From: Isoetes taiwanensis
Lineage: Eukaryota > Streptophyta > Lycopodiopsida > Isoetales > Isoetaceae
NCBI GenBank assembly: GCA_021234155.1
Contig: JAJEKV010000005.1
Coordinates: forward strand, 29,493,350-29,557,349
DNA: 64,000 nt
Direction: 5' to 3'
The position numbers and the translations under genes were made by a program. The notes beneath the pieces were generated by a model. It was not told the DNA's origin. It searched no databases and saw only the letters and a program-made list of their open reading frames with translations. Positions 20,260 to 31,499 of the stretch are shown piece after piece (within the stretch, counting starts at the first letter, position 1; each line of letters starts with the position of its first letter).

Positions 20260-23200
20260 TACTAAAACATCCACAACCACACGATTTCCCCTCTTCTTTA
20301 AAATCAATGGCTAAAAATGGGGTGCACTCTAGAAATACTGTTTAGTACATGCACGTGAATACATCATCCAAATCATAGGAAAACCTTAATGAAAAGCGTA
20401 CAAAAAACCCAAAAAAACCCTCTGTTATTATGCTACATATTGGCATATTGGCATAACGAAATTTCAAGATACTTTGACAAATATTTTAAAAGGTTGAGAC
20501 CATTATTGAATAAAGCGAGTCATGAAATATCAACTTCATTGTTTATTCCAAAACAGATTAAACGGAAATGCCATTGTCTTCGTCTCTCATCAGTTATTGT
20601 ACAGTCTGCAAAGTTGTGATGTGGTCAAATAGCTGAAGAAATATAGCTCTTTTGTTGGCAATATGACAATTAAGTACACATTTTGAAATCCACCTATTAT
20701 ACCTCCAAACAACTTCTTAGCCACATAAACTTAGAAAATTTATCTTATCTTATCTTATCTTACTTTATAAATTTGATGTAAACCTTTGATGGTATTTGAC
20801 GTGAATTTAATATCAATACTTGAGTACATGAATATAATGACAATGTGTATGCCTGCACTAAGTGATGAACAATAACAATTGAATAGGAGCATATATGCTA
20901 GAAGATTTTCAAAAATATTTTATCAAAGGATTCTTCGTACGCCTCCATAACCTTTGTACACCTAGAATTCTATATTGTACGAAAGTGTTAATTCTAGGCA
21001 CCATCCTCTGAATGACAACACTTTTCATTACATCATTATTAACAGTTTAACCACTGATCTTTGGCAACAATCATTAGAGATGTAATCAGGGATTTGCAGA
21101 TCTTCATTGCTAACAGGGCCATGCATTTTTTGTCCAATAAAATGCAGACAAAAAATTTATTGGAATTTGTGTATGCAAACTAAACTAAGTTTGCATACAC
21201 AAAAACGAGTTCATGCACGTGAATCATTGAAGTCCGCGTACGCGAACAAGAACTTCACTTACATGAGCTTTTTTTTTTTTTAATGCATGCCACATGTTGG
21301 AGTTTCTACATGTTGGCTTTTCCTACACGTTTGCTACATGACGCCTTAGTTGCCTAGTTGTTTGCCTGCTCAACTTCAAAAGTTCCTAGGATGGGGACTA
21401 TTCGCTCATAATTATGACTATGGTCCACGGTCCATATATAGACATGTTAAACTCGGTAAGGGCACTTTTAACCATTGGAATTGGAATCCTTTGTTTACAG
21501 TTTAAGGGAATTTTTATCTAGCTATACTATTAGATAAAAGGAATTTTTTTTGGAATTCTTAATACCTCTCGTCATTAAAGATGGGAGGCGGATGAAATCT
21601 GGTAGGCCATGGCATCGATTTGCTAGGATATGCCCAATGCACCCTGACAGACTATATCTTATTAGAGAATTTGCTGTGAATATTTTTCTCAGGCTAAGCT
21701 AGCATGTAAGTTGGAGCAGTTGTTCTTGAGGATGATTTCTCTCTCCGTGAAGATGATAAGCTGGACTGATATGAGGCGCAGCTAGATGAAAATACATTTT
21801 GCATGCAAAGCATTGTTTTGCAGGAGCCATATGTGAAGCTATGGCAAACGATCTAAACATGGCTTTGGTGGTCAACAGAAATATCAGGTCCAGAATCCAC
21901 TACAACGGCTTTGATCTGCCTAGTTTTCTTAGGGAAATATCCATGAAGTTTTTTTTTTGCCTTTGATGGAAATTCGGCCATGTTTGTAGATTGAACGGCA
22001 TGATACATATAAGCAAAAGTGTCTACTGTAAGAGAAAATACATAAACTAGTTTTCGGGATTTTTTAGGGCAGAAAATTGTGGCCTGTCTGTACATTCTTT
22101 TGCGGATTTTATGCCTGTTTGGGAGTGGTAGCCATCGACACAATAAGAAATTTCGTGGCCCTTTTAAGCGTGGTCGTGCAGACTCATCTCAATCTGTGCC
22201 AAAAACTCAAACTGAAGATGCATAGGGTCTGACACTGAAGATAATCCAGGTATTCTAGTGCTTTATTATGTTTGGATAAGGTTAAAAAGCCATATAAGAG
22301 AGTTGCGGAGCTCTCAAAGTATGCTCTGATAAGATGATCTGATAGAAATGCAAGAACTCGGATAGGATTAAAAAGCTTGTAAGTTACTGATGCAAGAATT
22401 TCAATGCATGTCTTTTGCAAGAGTTCTGCTAAGAATTAAGGGCTGAAGATTGCTACTTGCTTGTTGATTTTAGGTTTAAAAGAAAACATCTGAATAATTG
22501 TACATCTATGGAGTTTGTTTCTGTTAACTAAAGCCAACTATGGCAATGATTTTCCAGGAAAAATGTAAACTTCTAGTTAAGGTTTTTTGAACGCTGCTTG
22601 GGTTGAACCACAGTAGAGGGATATATTCTACAAATTAAGAGATGGATACATTCTGCAAGCCAAGTTTATTTTAAGGGAGAGTACTGGAATATTATCTAGT
22701 ATTTCATTTGTTGCCTAAACTTGACTGTGTAGTTAATAAGCATAATGACTAAAGTCTGCAAATAGTAAGATGCAAAGATAGTAATTTGGAAAAACATGTA
22801 CTCTTTCTTCTATATGATTTCTTCTGAATTTTATTATGTCTTTCTTGCACATGGCTCTTTCTAACTTAGGACAAAAGGATTACATTAGGCAAACGGTTAA
22901 TAACCGAGAAGCCTACGGTATTTTTACCCAGTCTATGGCTAATTATGTATTGGTTGGCTGCAGGTACGGGCTTCTCTTCCTAATGCATTCCTTTTGTTTT
23001 AGGTTTTGGTTGAGCTTGGAGAATGGAAACTGACGGGAACTTGAAGTTAATACTGCTGATATTAGAGGACGGCCACAAACAATGGTGTTATACTATGTAC
23101 TCCTGAATTGGATCTACGTTTTTCGTTTACATTTCTACTGTTTTGTATTAGTACAAGGTAATAATTTCTCTGTCTTTGTTTGAGACATGAATCTCAAGTT

Positions 23201-23590
23201 TTTGGCAAGCCTATATGCCTAACTGCCTTGCTTATTTGTTGTCCATATCTCTATTACTTAAACATCGAGATATATTATGAGAGTATTACTGAATCTATTG
23301 CAATGATATATGTATAAAATTTTGGACATATACAAGAAGTTCAATTTTCTGTGTTCTACACTTGGAATGCTAAGTGCCTATATGTGACTGCTAGTTTACA
23401 TTAACAACAGAATTTTGTAGTTGACTTTGGAGTATTGCAGCAGCATATACTTGATCATATGTAGCAGCAAATTTTGGCGGAGTTATAGCTTAGTAAAGCT
23501 ATGAAGTTAGTGTTGTATAAACTGTATTTTGCCTTGTGCATCTTAAATTTTGCTATGAAATGCATTCCAGTTAAGATTTATGGCCTGAAA
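20260..23590. other. Gene-free stretch with a 38-nt hairpin at 21166-21203
   Basis: No gene was recognised over about 3.3 kb. A TTATC pentamer run lies at ~20735-20760. At 21166-21203 a perfect 16-bp hairpin (TTTGTGTATGCAAACT, loop AAACTA, AGTTTGCATACACAAA) stands out. A T11 run is at ~21267. Open frames here are short and featureless. Confidence 0.4.
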
Positions 23591-23687
23591 TCTTAAAGGT
23601 CATGACACGGATAACCTTGCAGGATAATATTGTAAAGCGTCTGTAAAGCTCCAGGGAGACTTTTTCGTAGCCACAAACCCCTCCCAT

Positions 23688-24503
23688 ATGGGAGGGAAAT
23701 GCAAAACAGGTACCCCCAGTAAGGGAGATCCACCAGATGACTCTGATTTGCAAGATATTTCAGAGATGAAAACCCTATTGATGGATTTAACAGCACAGAA
23801 GAATGAGCTTCAAGAAACCAACAGTAAATTGCAAGGAAGAAACCAAGCCTTAGCAATTAAAAAAGCGCAGGATGCTATGGAGATAAGCCGTTTCAAGGCT
23901 GAATTGAACCAAAACTCTGTATCCATGCAACAGTTACAGGAAAAGAACAAATTTCTTGAATTGGCAAAGATACAAGATGATGCTGAACTGAATCGTCTTA
24001 GGGGAGAATTGAACCAAAGCTCTGTTACCCAGCAGCCCCAGGATTTGGTTACGCAGATTGAATCTAAAGTCTCTAATCTTTTCCGGCAGGGACAAGATAG
24101 AGTCTTGGAATTAAAAGATAGACAACACAAAGCAAGTAACATCAAGATCTCAGGTATTGAAGAGACTCCAGGTGAAAATCTATCTGATATAGTAAATGAT
24201 ATGTTCAAAAACAAGATCTTTCTTCATGAACCTGGGATTCAATCTTGCTTCAGAATTGGTAGAAAAATAGAAGGACGAGACAGACCAGTTATTGTTAGAT
24301 TCTTTAGTGTGGAATTGCGCAATTGCACAATGCAACATAAAGGGAATCTCAAGGGATAAAACGTCTGGTTAAACGAGGATTTAACTCCTCAACAGCAAAG
24401 AGATAGAAAAGTGTTGTTGGAAGACGTTAAGAAGTACAAAGCTGATGGGAAAACAGCATACATCCTTGGAAACAAGGTCATTGTCAGAGGAAATAAAGCA
24501 TAG
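23688..24503 (+). pseudogene. LINE ORF1 (coiled-coil RNA-binding-type protein)
   Basis: From the ATG at 23688 the frame encodes a Gln/Leu-rich coiled coil (residues ~25-130) with two similar heptad blocks (RFKAELNQNSV and RLRGELNQSSV). A basic C-terminal domain follows, with NIKISGIEE, CFRIGRK and RPVIVRF, resembling the RNA-binding part of LINE ORF1 or L1-type transposase-22 proteins. A TAA at 24357 interrupts it, but the same frame continues with VWLNEDLTPQQQRDRK to a TAG at 24501. The likely role is a nucleic-acid chaperone in the LINE ribonucleoprotein. Confidence 0.75.
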
Positions 24504-25585
24504 GAAACACGGACCCTCAGAGTCTTAGTATGGAATATCCATGGTGCAAATGAATCTAAATTCTTAACCAGCATGGACTTGTTTGAACAGCATGATATTC
24601 TGGTCTTACTGGAAACCTGGGAATATGACATGAGACCATTAATTGACATCCATGGCTTCACTAAGCTTGTTACTTTGCATAACCAGAAAGGTGTCTCTCA
24701 TAGAGGTTGGGGAGGATTGGCTTGCTATGTTCGCTCTGCCTGCTTTGATTCAGTAAAAATTGTGCATACCTGCCTATTCAAGCAATATCTGTGGATACAC
24801 ATAGATGGGAAAACACCTCTTTACATTGCTGGTGTCTATTTTGCTCCCTTAGAGCCTATGCCTGCAAAAGTCTATGACCAACCAGAATTGGATCTGCAAT
24901 ATCCCTTTTTGCATCTTGCCAAAGACATTGCTAAATACCAGGCAAAGGTGTCAGTTTATGTGGCAGGAGATTCCAATGCAAGATTGGGAATGAGACAAGC
25001 TCCATTATTTCGAGATGATGGCAATGAATTTTGGCTACAGGAATATGCAGATTCAGAACATCCTTGGAAACGTGTGTCTAGTGATCATAGTAACAATGTT
25101 ATGGGAAATCATGTGCTGCAGTTATGTGGAGCTCTAGAATGGATTGTTTTCAATGGTTCAAGCATTTCCTGATACTCAAAACTATTACATGCTTTCAACC
25201 AAATGGTAGTTCCGTCGTTGATCTTCTACTAGGTAATCCTGCTTGCACAATGCTTCAAAAATTTCATGTTCTTAACAAGAAACTTGTTTCTGATCATGCA
25301 CCCCTTAGCCTGACGCTTAAAGCTAATAAGTTTCTTGCTCCTAATCAAATTTTGATGCCTCAGCGCATCAAGGCTCATTATAAAAATGTAGACCACTATG
25401 CGGATGCTTTGACATACAGACTTGAAGAGGTGAAATGGCCAGTTGATGCATTTGAATACAGCCATACCCTGATTGAAAACATTCTCACAGTGGCAAAAGA
25501 AGTCTTTGGGACTACTAAACGCAGGTCCAGGCAGCACAACCAAAAGTGGTTTGACAAGGAATGTATGTTTGCTAAAAGGCTTTGA
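24504..25585 (+). pseudogene. LINE ORF2 endonuclease domain
   Basis: Directly after the TAG, and in the same frame as ORF1, the sequence reads RVLVWNIHG, LLETW, YVAGDSNARLG: the N, E and GDxN motifs of APE-type LINE endonucleases, which nick target DNA. A frameshift near 25150 moves to the frame carrying VVDLLLGNPA and LVSDHAPLSLTL (the SDH catalytic motif). It then runs on to a stop at 25585 near CMFAKRL. No separate start codon is required if the stop is read through. Confidence 0.8.
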
Positions 25586-26665
25586 GCGCGGCTGCTGATT
25601 ACCAGCAAGCCAAAAAGGCATACAAAAAGCTTCTGAGGCGAAAGAAGAATGATTGGCAGCGCATACATGAAGCAGATTTGACTAGCAGGCTACTAGAAGA
25701 GCTGAAAACTTTTTGGAACATAACAAAAAAGTCTCTTCCAAAATTTGATTTTGCGGCAGAAGAGATGATCATTTGGCTTCATGAACTCTTTATGGTTCCT
25801 GCTCAAAGGGAAATGATGCAGAAGTATCCTGTAAGTGAAAGCATTTTTACCCCACTGGATGTTCAAGAAACGGTATCTCGCATGAAAAATGGCAGATCTC
25901 CTAATAATCTAGGCATGGTGTCAGAGTTATGTAAATGGGGAGGTGATCTACTCCTTGATAAACTTGCTTATCTCTTCAATCTAGTGCTCAAACAAGGCAG
26001 TCTTCCAGATACTTGGTATGTTAGCAAGGCTATTCCAGTTTATAAATGTGGTGACGTAAAAGACATACACAATTACAGAACAATTCTAGTTGGCAATTGT
26101 ATGGCCAAGATTTTTGCTTCTTTGATTGAACGAAGTTAGTGGATTGGGCTACAGAGTAGATGCTAGAGCAAGCATGTCAAGCGGTTTTCAGATCTGGTTA
26201 CTCTCTACATGAGACCATTTAGTGACACCCGGTGCTCACGAGAAAATGCCAAGGCAGAGGGAACCAATTATATCTTACTTTCATGGATCGACTAAAAGCC
26301 TTCGACCGTGTAGATCGAGGCAAACTTCAAGATAGAATGGATGAAATTGGAGTCCCTCTTGCTAAAAAGAAGCGAGAGCATGCCTATACAAGAAAGTCTT
26401 GATAGAGCTCTCATTTCCCCTTCACTCTGACACACAGGTACATAGCACCATAGGAGTCAAGCAGGGCTGTCCCTGCTCTCCAATGCTCTTTGGGCTTTTT
26501 ATTGATGAAGTTGAATCCTGGCTTGAAAATGAGAGTGGAATTGGAGCTGAAATATGTGGTCATGTTATTAAACTGCTACTCTTTGCTGATAACATTGTGC
26601 TCATCTCTAGAACTCAATCTGGATTGCAGTCTCACGTTGATATCTTCCATGACTTCCAAACATAA
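25586..26665 (+). pseudogene. LINE ORF2 reverse transcriptase domain
   Basis: The frame from 25582 continues ORF2 with AYKKLLRRKKNDW, then the RT fingers: MKNGRSPNNLGMVSE, ILVGNCMAKIFA. After a break near 26140, the palm motifs appear: FMDRLKAFDRVDRGKL (motif A), GVKQGCPCSPMLFGLFIDE (motif B) and LLLFADNIVLIS (motif C). Motif C is normally FADD, so the second catalytic Asp is Asn. The thumb and any C-terminal zinc knuckle are missing. The element is inactive. Confidence 0.85.
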
Positions 26666-26792
26666 AGATATGTCTGTTAATCATTCTTCAATTTGTACTA
26701 GGTGAACTTCAGCATAACGTCATGTTGGGAGTGTTGCACCTTGATGCATGAGCCATAAATAGGGATGGCGCTAGGGAACATGCAATTATATT

Positions 26793-27245
26793 GTAAGAGG
26801 CAACTTTGTTTGTTGTATGTCTTTTTCCCTGTGGATAAGCAATGGCGTCTATTTTTCTTCTGAGGTTATCTTCTCTTCATATTGTATTATTAAACATGGT
26901 AAAGAGTGGGCTAAGATTTCCAAGGATAATCTTTTAAGTTTCTGCTGTAAATGATTCTTATCTTTTTTTGCTGATTCTAATTTAGGTACTCTGAAGCTAG
27001 ACTTAAAGTAGCTTGACTTAAAGTAGAAACAGTGCAACTTTTGGAGCAATCGTGGGAGTTCCATCTATTGAGCTGCAAATTGAGATAAATTTTTATTGTA
27101 TATCAAAGCAAAAGGATATTGAAAGCCGCATTTATGTAAATAGATTTATAAGTTAGATTATTAGTTCAGTTCTCTTCATTTCTTTTTCTGTCATTTTTCC
27201 AATTTATTTGCATGTAGGCCCACATTAGTTTATTGCTTTGTGCCA
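26793..27245 (+). repeat. Inverted repeat arm A (~450 bp)
   Basis: This stretch matches the reverse complement of 30098-30556. Shared blocks include TTTGTTTGTTGTAT, GATAAGCAATGG, TTCCAAGGATAATCTTTTA, TTTCTGCTGTAAATGATTCT, GGGAGTTCCATCTATTGAG and TATATCAAAGCAAAAGG. The arms differ by scattered substitutions and short indels. Together they bracket PRX3. Confidence 0.88.
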
Positions 27246-28150
27246 TTTATAGATGCCATGTATATTAAAGAACTCTGGTTCCTTATAAGAAAAAAACACA
27301 ATGGCTCAAATATACCATTTAAGTCAACATTCACACACACACTTCCTTCAAACTAATGCCGTGGAATAGGACACTTCCTCTATGCAACATCTTAATTGAA
27401 ACTTATGGCAGTCAATTTTCCCGTCATGACATGGAGGATGGCACCTAAATAAAAGAACATCCAGTCCAGTCTCATAATCAACCATTTGAGCAAGTTCCAG
27501 CCTGATTATCAAGATTCTTTGCATAATTACGTGATAATCAGGCACCTTTAGAAGTATCTGTACCTGATTACACCATAATTAAGCAGCTCGATCAATTTGT
27601 TTCAAATACTTGAAATCCAATGGCCATAATTGCAGGCATATAAACAGCAAAGCCTGCCTCAACCAGAACTTAAGGAGGAGGATAACCAGCTGAGTGAGGC
27701 TAGCTATGGCAGATAAACCATGTAAGGCAAACAATACTTGATTATCATCTTACCAACATTAGCGCTGTTTGATGTTGTAATCCACCTGAGAATCCTGCTT
27801 AACAAAATCTGGCCCTTATCTTATCTGAGTGCTAACTGCTTCCTTACCATCAAGGTTTTGTCGCTACTTATGTAAACGAAATGAAGTTTGTATTCACATC
27901 TTTGGACAGACCCTGGCTACAAGAGAATATATAGACCATATGCTCCTTAAGTAACGGTGAAAACATAACTATGATGGATGATGCAGTAGAAACTGAACAA
28001 TGTGGGGACGTACTAACGTTTGTCTGCATTTAAATAGTTGTTGAACTTGTTATGCGGGTGGAGTGGCGGGTGGCTATCACGACGGCTCCCGACTCACAAA
28101 AGCATCCCTTATATAGGTCTTTGTCTCACATCATAAATAGGTCTTATTCC
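27246..28150. other. PRX3 upstream region
   Basis: AT-rich sequence between repeat arm A and the PRX3 promoter. A small inverted repeat (TAATCAGGCAC...GTACCTGATTA) lies near 27535-27575. No other gene was recognised. Confidence 0.3.
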
Positions 28151-28157
28151 TAAACCT

Positions 28158-28168
28158 TATTATATATA
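28158..28168 (+). promoter_or_regulatory. Candidate TATA box of PRX3
   Basis: TTATTATATATAGG lies about 95-110 bp upstream of the first in-frame ATG (28260), a normal distance for a plant core promoter with a short 5' leader. Another TTATATAGG is at 28111. Confidence 0.45.
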
Positions 28169-28259
28169 GGAGATTTCGGGACTAGAACTAAGCTCCACGA
28201 TATTACGAATACTCAATTGTACAGTTTATTGGAGACAATTTGATCTGCATATTAGATCA

Positions 28260-29427
28260 ATGCTCGCAATGCTCGCAATGAAAACTACGCATATAGTGGG
28301 AGCGCTTACTGTTTCATTTTCTTTTTCGTTACATGCGTGCAGCCCAGTTAAGCCCTTCCTTCTATGACCAATCTTGTCCTCAAGCAACATCTATTGTGAA
28401 TAGGATTGTAAGCAATGCAGTCCTCTTAGATAACCGCATGGCGGCATCTTTCTTGAGGTTGCATTTCCATGATTGCTTTGTCAATGTAAGTCTAAACTTC
28501 AACGCCTTAACTTGTGCTTGAATTATTGGGCTTTGTGTGTAAGACCGATTTGGCTCGTTTTGGGGTTGTGATGCATCGATCCTTCCGGATGACAATGCAA
28601 ATTTTGTTGGCGAAAAAAGCTGCAAATGCAAACTTCAACTCTTTAAGAGGATTTGAAGTGATTGATAACATCAAGGCAGAGTTGGAAAAGAACTGTCTGG
28701 AGTGGTCTCTTCTTGTGAGATACAATTGCAATGGCTGCACATCAAGGGGTGATACAGGTAATGGTAAACACCATGTTCTAATGTACCTTAATAAATGAAC
28801 CATATATGTCAAATCAACAAGCTATACATGTCAAATTCCCTATACAAACAATGTGAATTTTTCCTTTCAATACTTAATAATGCGGAGGGAGGGCCAACAT
28901 GGTCTCTTCTTTTGGGAAACAAGGACGACAGAGCGACAAGCATAGATGCAGCCAATTCTCGATTACCTTCATCAAGGCTTCAATTTTCGAGGCTTAGTCT
29001 GTTTTTTTTTTCTTTGCAAGAGGCTTGACATTCAAGATCTTGTGGCTCTTTTTCGGTGCACACACCATAGGCTTTTTACCCGTTTGTTCTATATCAGATT
29101 CTGATGTATAATTTGATGCCAACTCACGCAGACCCTAAACTCTCTCCTATATATGCCCGACTTGGATGCCCACCTGGAAATGCAGATAATATAGCTCCTT
29201 TGAACTCCACCATATCTTTTGATAACAGCTACTTCAACAATATCCTGGGTAACAGAGGGCTCCTCAACTCTGATCAAGTGCTCTCTGACAGTCCTCTTGT
29301 CAATAAATATGCCCTTGATTCTTCTGCCTTCTTCTCGGATTTTAGCTCTGCTATGGTGAAACTCGGAAGCTTAAGTCCGGCCAATACGGCTCTGGAAATT
29401 AGGTCAAGATGCCGAGTACCGAACTGA
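28260..29427 (+). pseudogene. Class III peroxidase PRX3, full-length but frameshifted
   Basis: A complete peroxidase in three exons. In exon 1 (to 28485) the signal peptide [18 protein letters not shown] (ATG 28278, with in-frame ATGs at 28260 and 28269) shifts one base near 28335 into [14 protein letters not shown]. It ends [10 protein letters not shown] with a GTAAGT donor; distal Arg, His and Cys are all kept. Exon 2 (28564-28757) starts GCDASILPDD and, after shifts, gives NSLRGFEVIDNIKAELEKNC and a degraded VVSCADI, ending CAG/GTAATG. Its acceptor reads TTTTGG instead of an AG. Exon 3 (~28887-29427) has GGPTWSLLLGNKDDRATS, IQDLVAL, GAHTIG in a shifted frame, then FDNSYFNNIL, LNSDQVL, DFSSAMVKLG and a normal C-terminus ending RVPN. 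At least five shifts are present. As residues are well kept, it is a recent pseudogene or a real gene hit by sequence errors. Confidence 0.85.
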
Positions 29428-29534
29428 AATATTTCGTGGTCCCTATACAACAGTTGTTGCATGGGTCTAAAATCAACATTGTTAAGGTTGTATGCATTGT
29501 AATCATAAAGCTCTTGATTTGAACAACTCTAAGA

Positions 29535-29785
29535 TCAATAATTTACTCCCTCTTAGATGCTGCTGCTGTCCACTTATAGTTAGAACACATTTCAATTCCC
29601 AGGTATTTGTATTGCATAACTGCTTCAAGAGCAACACCTCCAATTGAAAAATCAGCGAGAGAGCGTGATCCAAATACCATAATTTTGGATTCCCAGGTAT
29701 TTGTATTGCATAACCGCTTCAAGAGCAACACCTCCAATTGGAAAATCAGCGGAAGAGCGTGATCCAAATACCATAATTATTAATT
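29535..29785 (-). mobile_element. Reversed LINE RT-thumb fragment with 96-bp tandem duplication
   Basis: On the - strand the frame reads KIMVFGSRSLADFSIGGVA, LEAVMQYKYLGIE and WTAAASKRE. This is the segment that follows the FADD box in LINE reverse transcriptases (K.KVMVFG... YKYLGI). It is the part missing from the LINE ending at 26700. A ~96-bp block (around GGTGTTGCTCTTGAAGC) occurs twice in tandem. Confidence 0.72.
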
Positions 29786-30097
29786 TTCCATGTTACAACA
29801 AGAAACACTGCACTTAAATCTTTCCTCTAATTCTAGCCATGACAATAGTGCACCTGTGTAAAGAGAATTGAATTATTCCATTAACATCTGCTGATTTACC
29901 ATAAAAATCAATCATGGCATTATATGAAACCATCCCGCTGAGGCATGTAGCATATCATGAAAATGTTACATCTGCAAAGTTGTTCCTTCAGTGCCAACTC
30001 TTGGCATATAGTACAAAAAAGTGCAGCCATTTTCTATAGAGATGGTGTGTACTGCAGAGCCAAATGCTCACACAACTGACTCTACATGCAGAAAGCA
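29786..30097. other. Spacer before repeat arm B
   Basis: No gene or repeat recognised. Confidence 0.3.
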
Positions 30098-30556
30098 ATA
30101 AACCAATGTAGGCCTACATGCAAATAAATTGGAAAATTAAATGACAGAAAAAGAACTGAAGAGAACTGAACTAATAATCTAACTTATAAATCTACTTACT
30201 TGAATGCGGCTTTTGATATCCTTTTGCTTTGATATACAATGACGATTTGCTCCAATTTTCAACTCAATAGATGGAACTCCCATGACTGCTCCAAAAGTTC
30301 CATTGTTTGTACTTTAAGTCAAGCTATTTTAAGTCTAGCTTCAGGGTACCTAAACCTAAATTAGAATCGTCAAAAAAAGCTAAGAATCATTTACAGCAGA
30401 AACATAAAAGATTATCCTTGGAAAGCTTAGTCCACTCTTTACCCTGTTTAATAATGCAATATGAAGAGAAGAGAATATGAGAAGAAAAATAGGCACCATT
30501 GCTTATCTACAGGAAAAATGGATACAACAAACAAAGCCACAGAGTTGCTTGAATAA
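30098..30556 (-). repeat. Inverted repeat arm B (~450 bp)
   Basis: Reverse-complement partner of 26793-27245. The inner edge carries TAAACCAATGTAGGCCTACA and the outer edge ATACAACAAACAAAGCC. Arm-to-arm distance is about 2.85 kb. Confidence 0.88.
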
Positions 30557-31036
30557 CATGAATAACTTGTTATACAACTTGCCATGCAAATTGTAGCTGC
30601 TTACCCTATAGATACACTTGAAGATGCTTGCTGGAGCAGAGCAAATCAAAAATAGGATCTCTACTGCATGAAATATGCAAAGAACGCATGAAAATCTATG
30701 ATCGAGCAATATTTTATCTGAGCGATGGCCCAACCATCGCTCAAGTATCACATACTAATTTTATATAACAACAATCCTATAATGTGCAACTTACAGAAGA
30801 CTAAATCGTTGAGTTTTAAATAAGAACTATACTAAGGGATTCACACTCAGAGGATCTAACCGAGATTCTGTTCTACCAATAGATGCACACACGACATTAT
30901 TCTTTAGAATACTCAAAACAACTGGAAATCTTGTGCCAACATAATTTACTTAAGGCCTCCAAGGCCAATAAAAAAGCCTTAGAACCTGATTATCTAGGCC
31001 TGAAATATTGGAACTTTCAATTTTCTTGTGACTCAC

Positions 31037-31327
31037 CTGGATACTGCTTCGTCATAAAAACCATAGCCAATAGAAGCATCTCTTTCCACATAAACTTCCA
31101 TGGCGCCATAAAAACCATTTTTCTTGCTGCTAATTTCCTGAAACATGCAGATAGAATCACAATAGTAGTTGGAACAGAAAATATTGACAAAGAATAGGCG
31201 CACCTAATAGCTTGTAGGATATATAAACATCACCATAGCCAAGTTTTGAAGCTGCAAAATTTAACTTCCATAGATCACGAAAGAAATTCCTGTGATTGCC
31301 ACTAAGAGGAGGCTTGAAATCGGGAAC
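31037..31327 (-). other. Two exon-like segments on - strand, unrecognised
   Basis: Segment 31327-31204 follows GATTGCAG and reads VPDFKPPLSGNHRNFFRDLW, then KLNFAASKLGYGDVYISYKLL, ending at a GTGCGC donor. Segment 31137-31037 follows GTTTCAG and in one frame reads KNGFYGAMEVYVERDASIGY, ending at GTGAGT. Protein-like frames and splice-like edges suggest a decayed gene. However, the 66-bp gap is short for an intron and direct joining shifts the frame. No family was recognised. Confidence 0.28.
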
Positions 31328-31499
31328 CTGCAATCATGGAGGAAGGCTGCATAAGACTGGCAAAACGAAATTGAATAGATGTCGAACCCAAAACCCCTGC
31401 TCAAAATCATACTTAAAATTGGCCCTGTTTGCAGTGTGCCTCCGCGGTGAATAATTAGGGCAAAAGTTATTTTCCACCTAGGAATCTAACCTAACTCGA

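Larger units (their letters stand above)
23600..26700 (+). mobile_element. LINE (non-LTR retrotransposon), 3'-truncated
   Basis: The order ORF1 (coiled coil), apurinic-type endonuclease, then reverse transcriptase on the + strand defines a LINE. Both ends are approximate: no 5' target duplication or 3' poly(A) was identified. The similarity fades after the reverse-transcriptase palm near 26690. A matching thumb-region fragment lies reversed at 29535-29785. The clade is undetermined. Confidence 0.85.
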
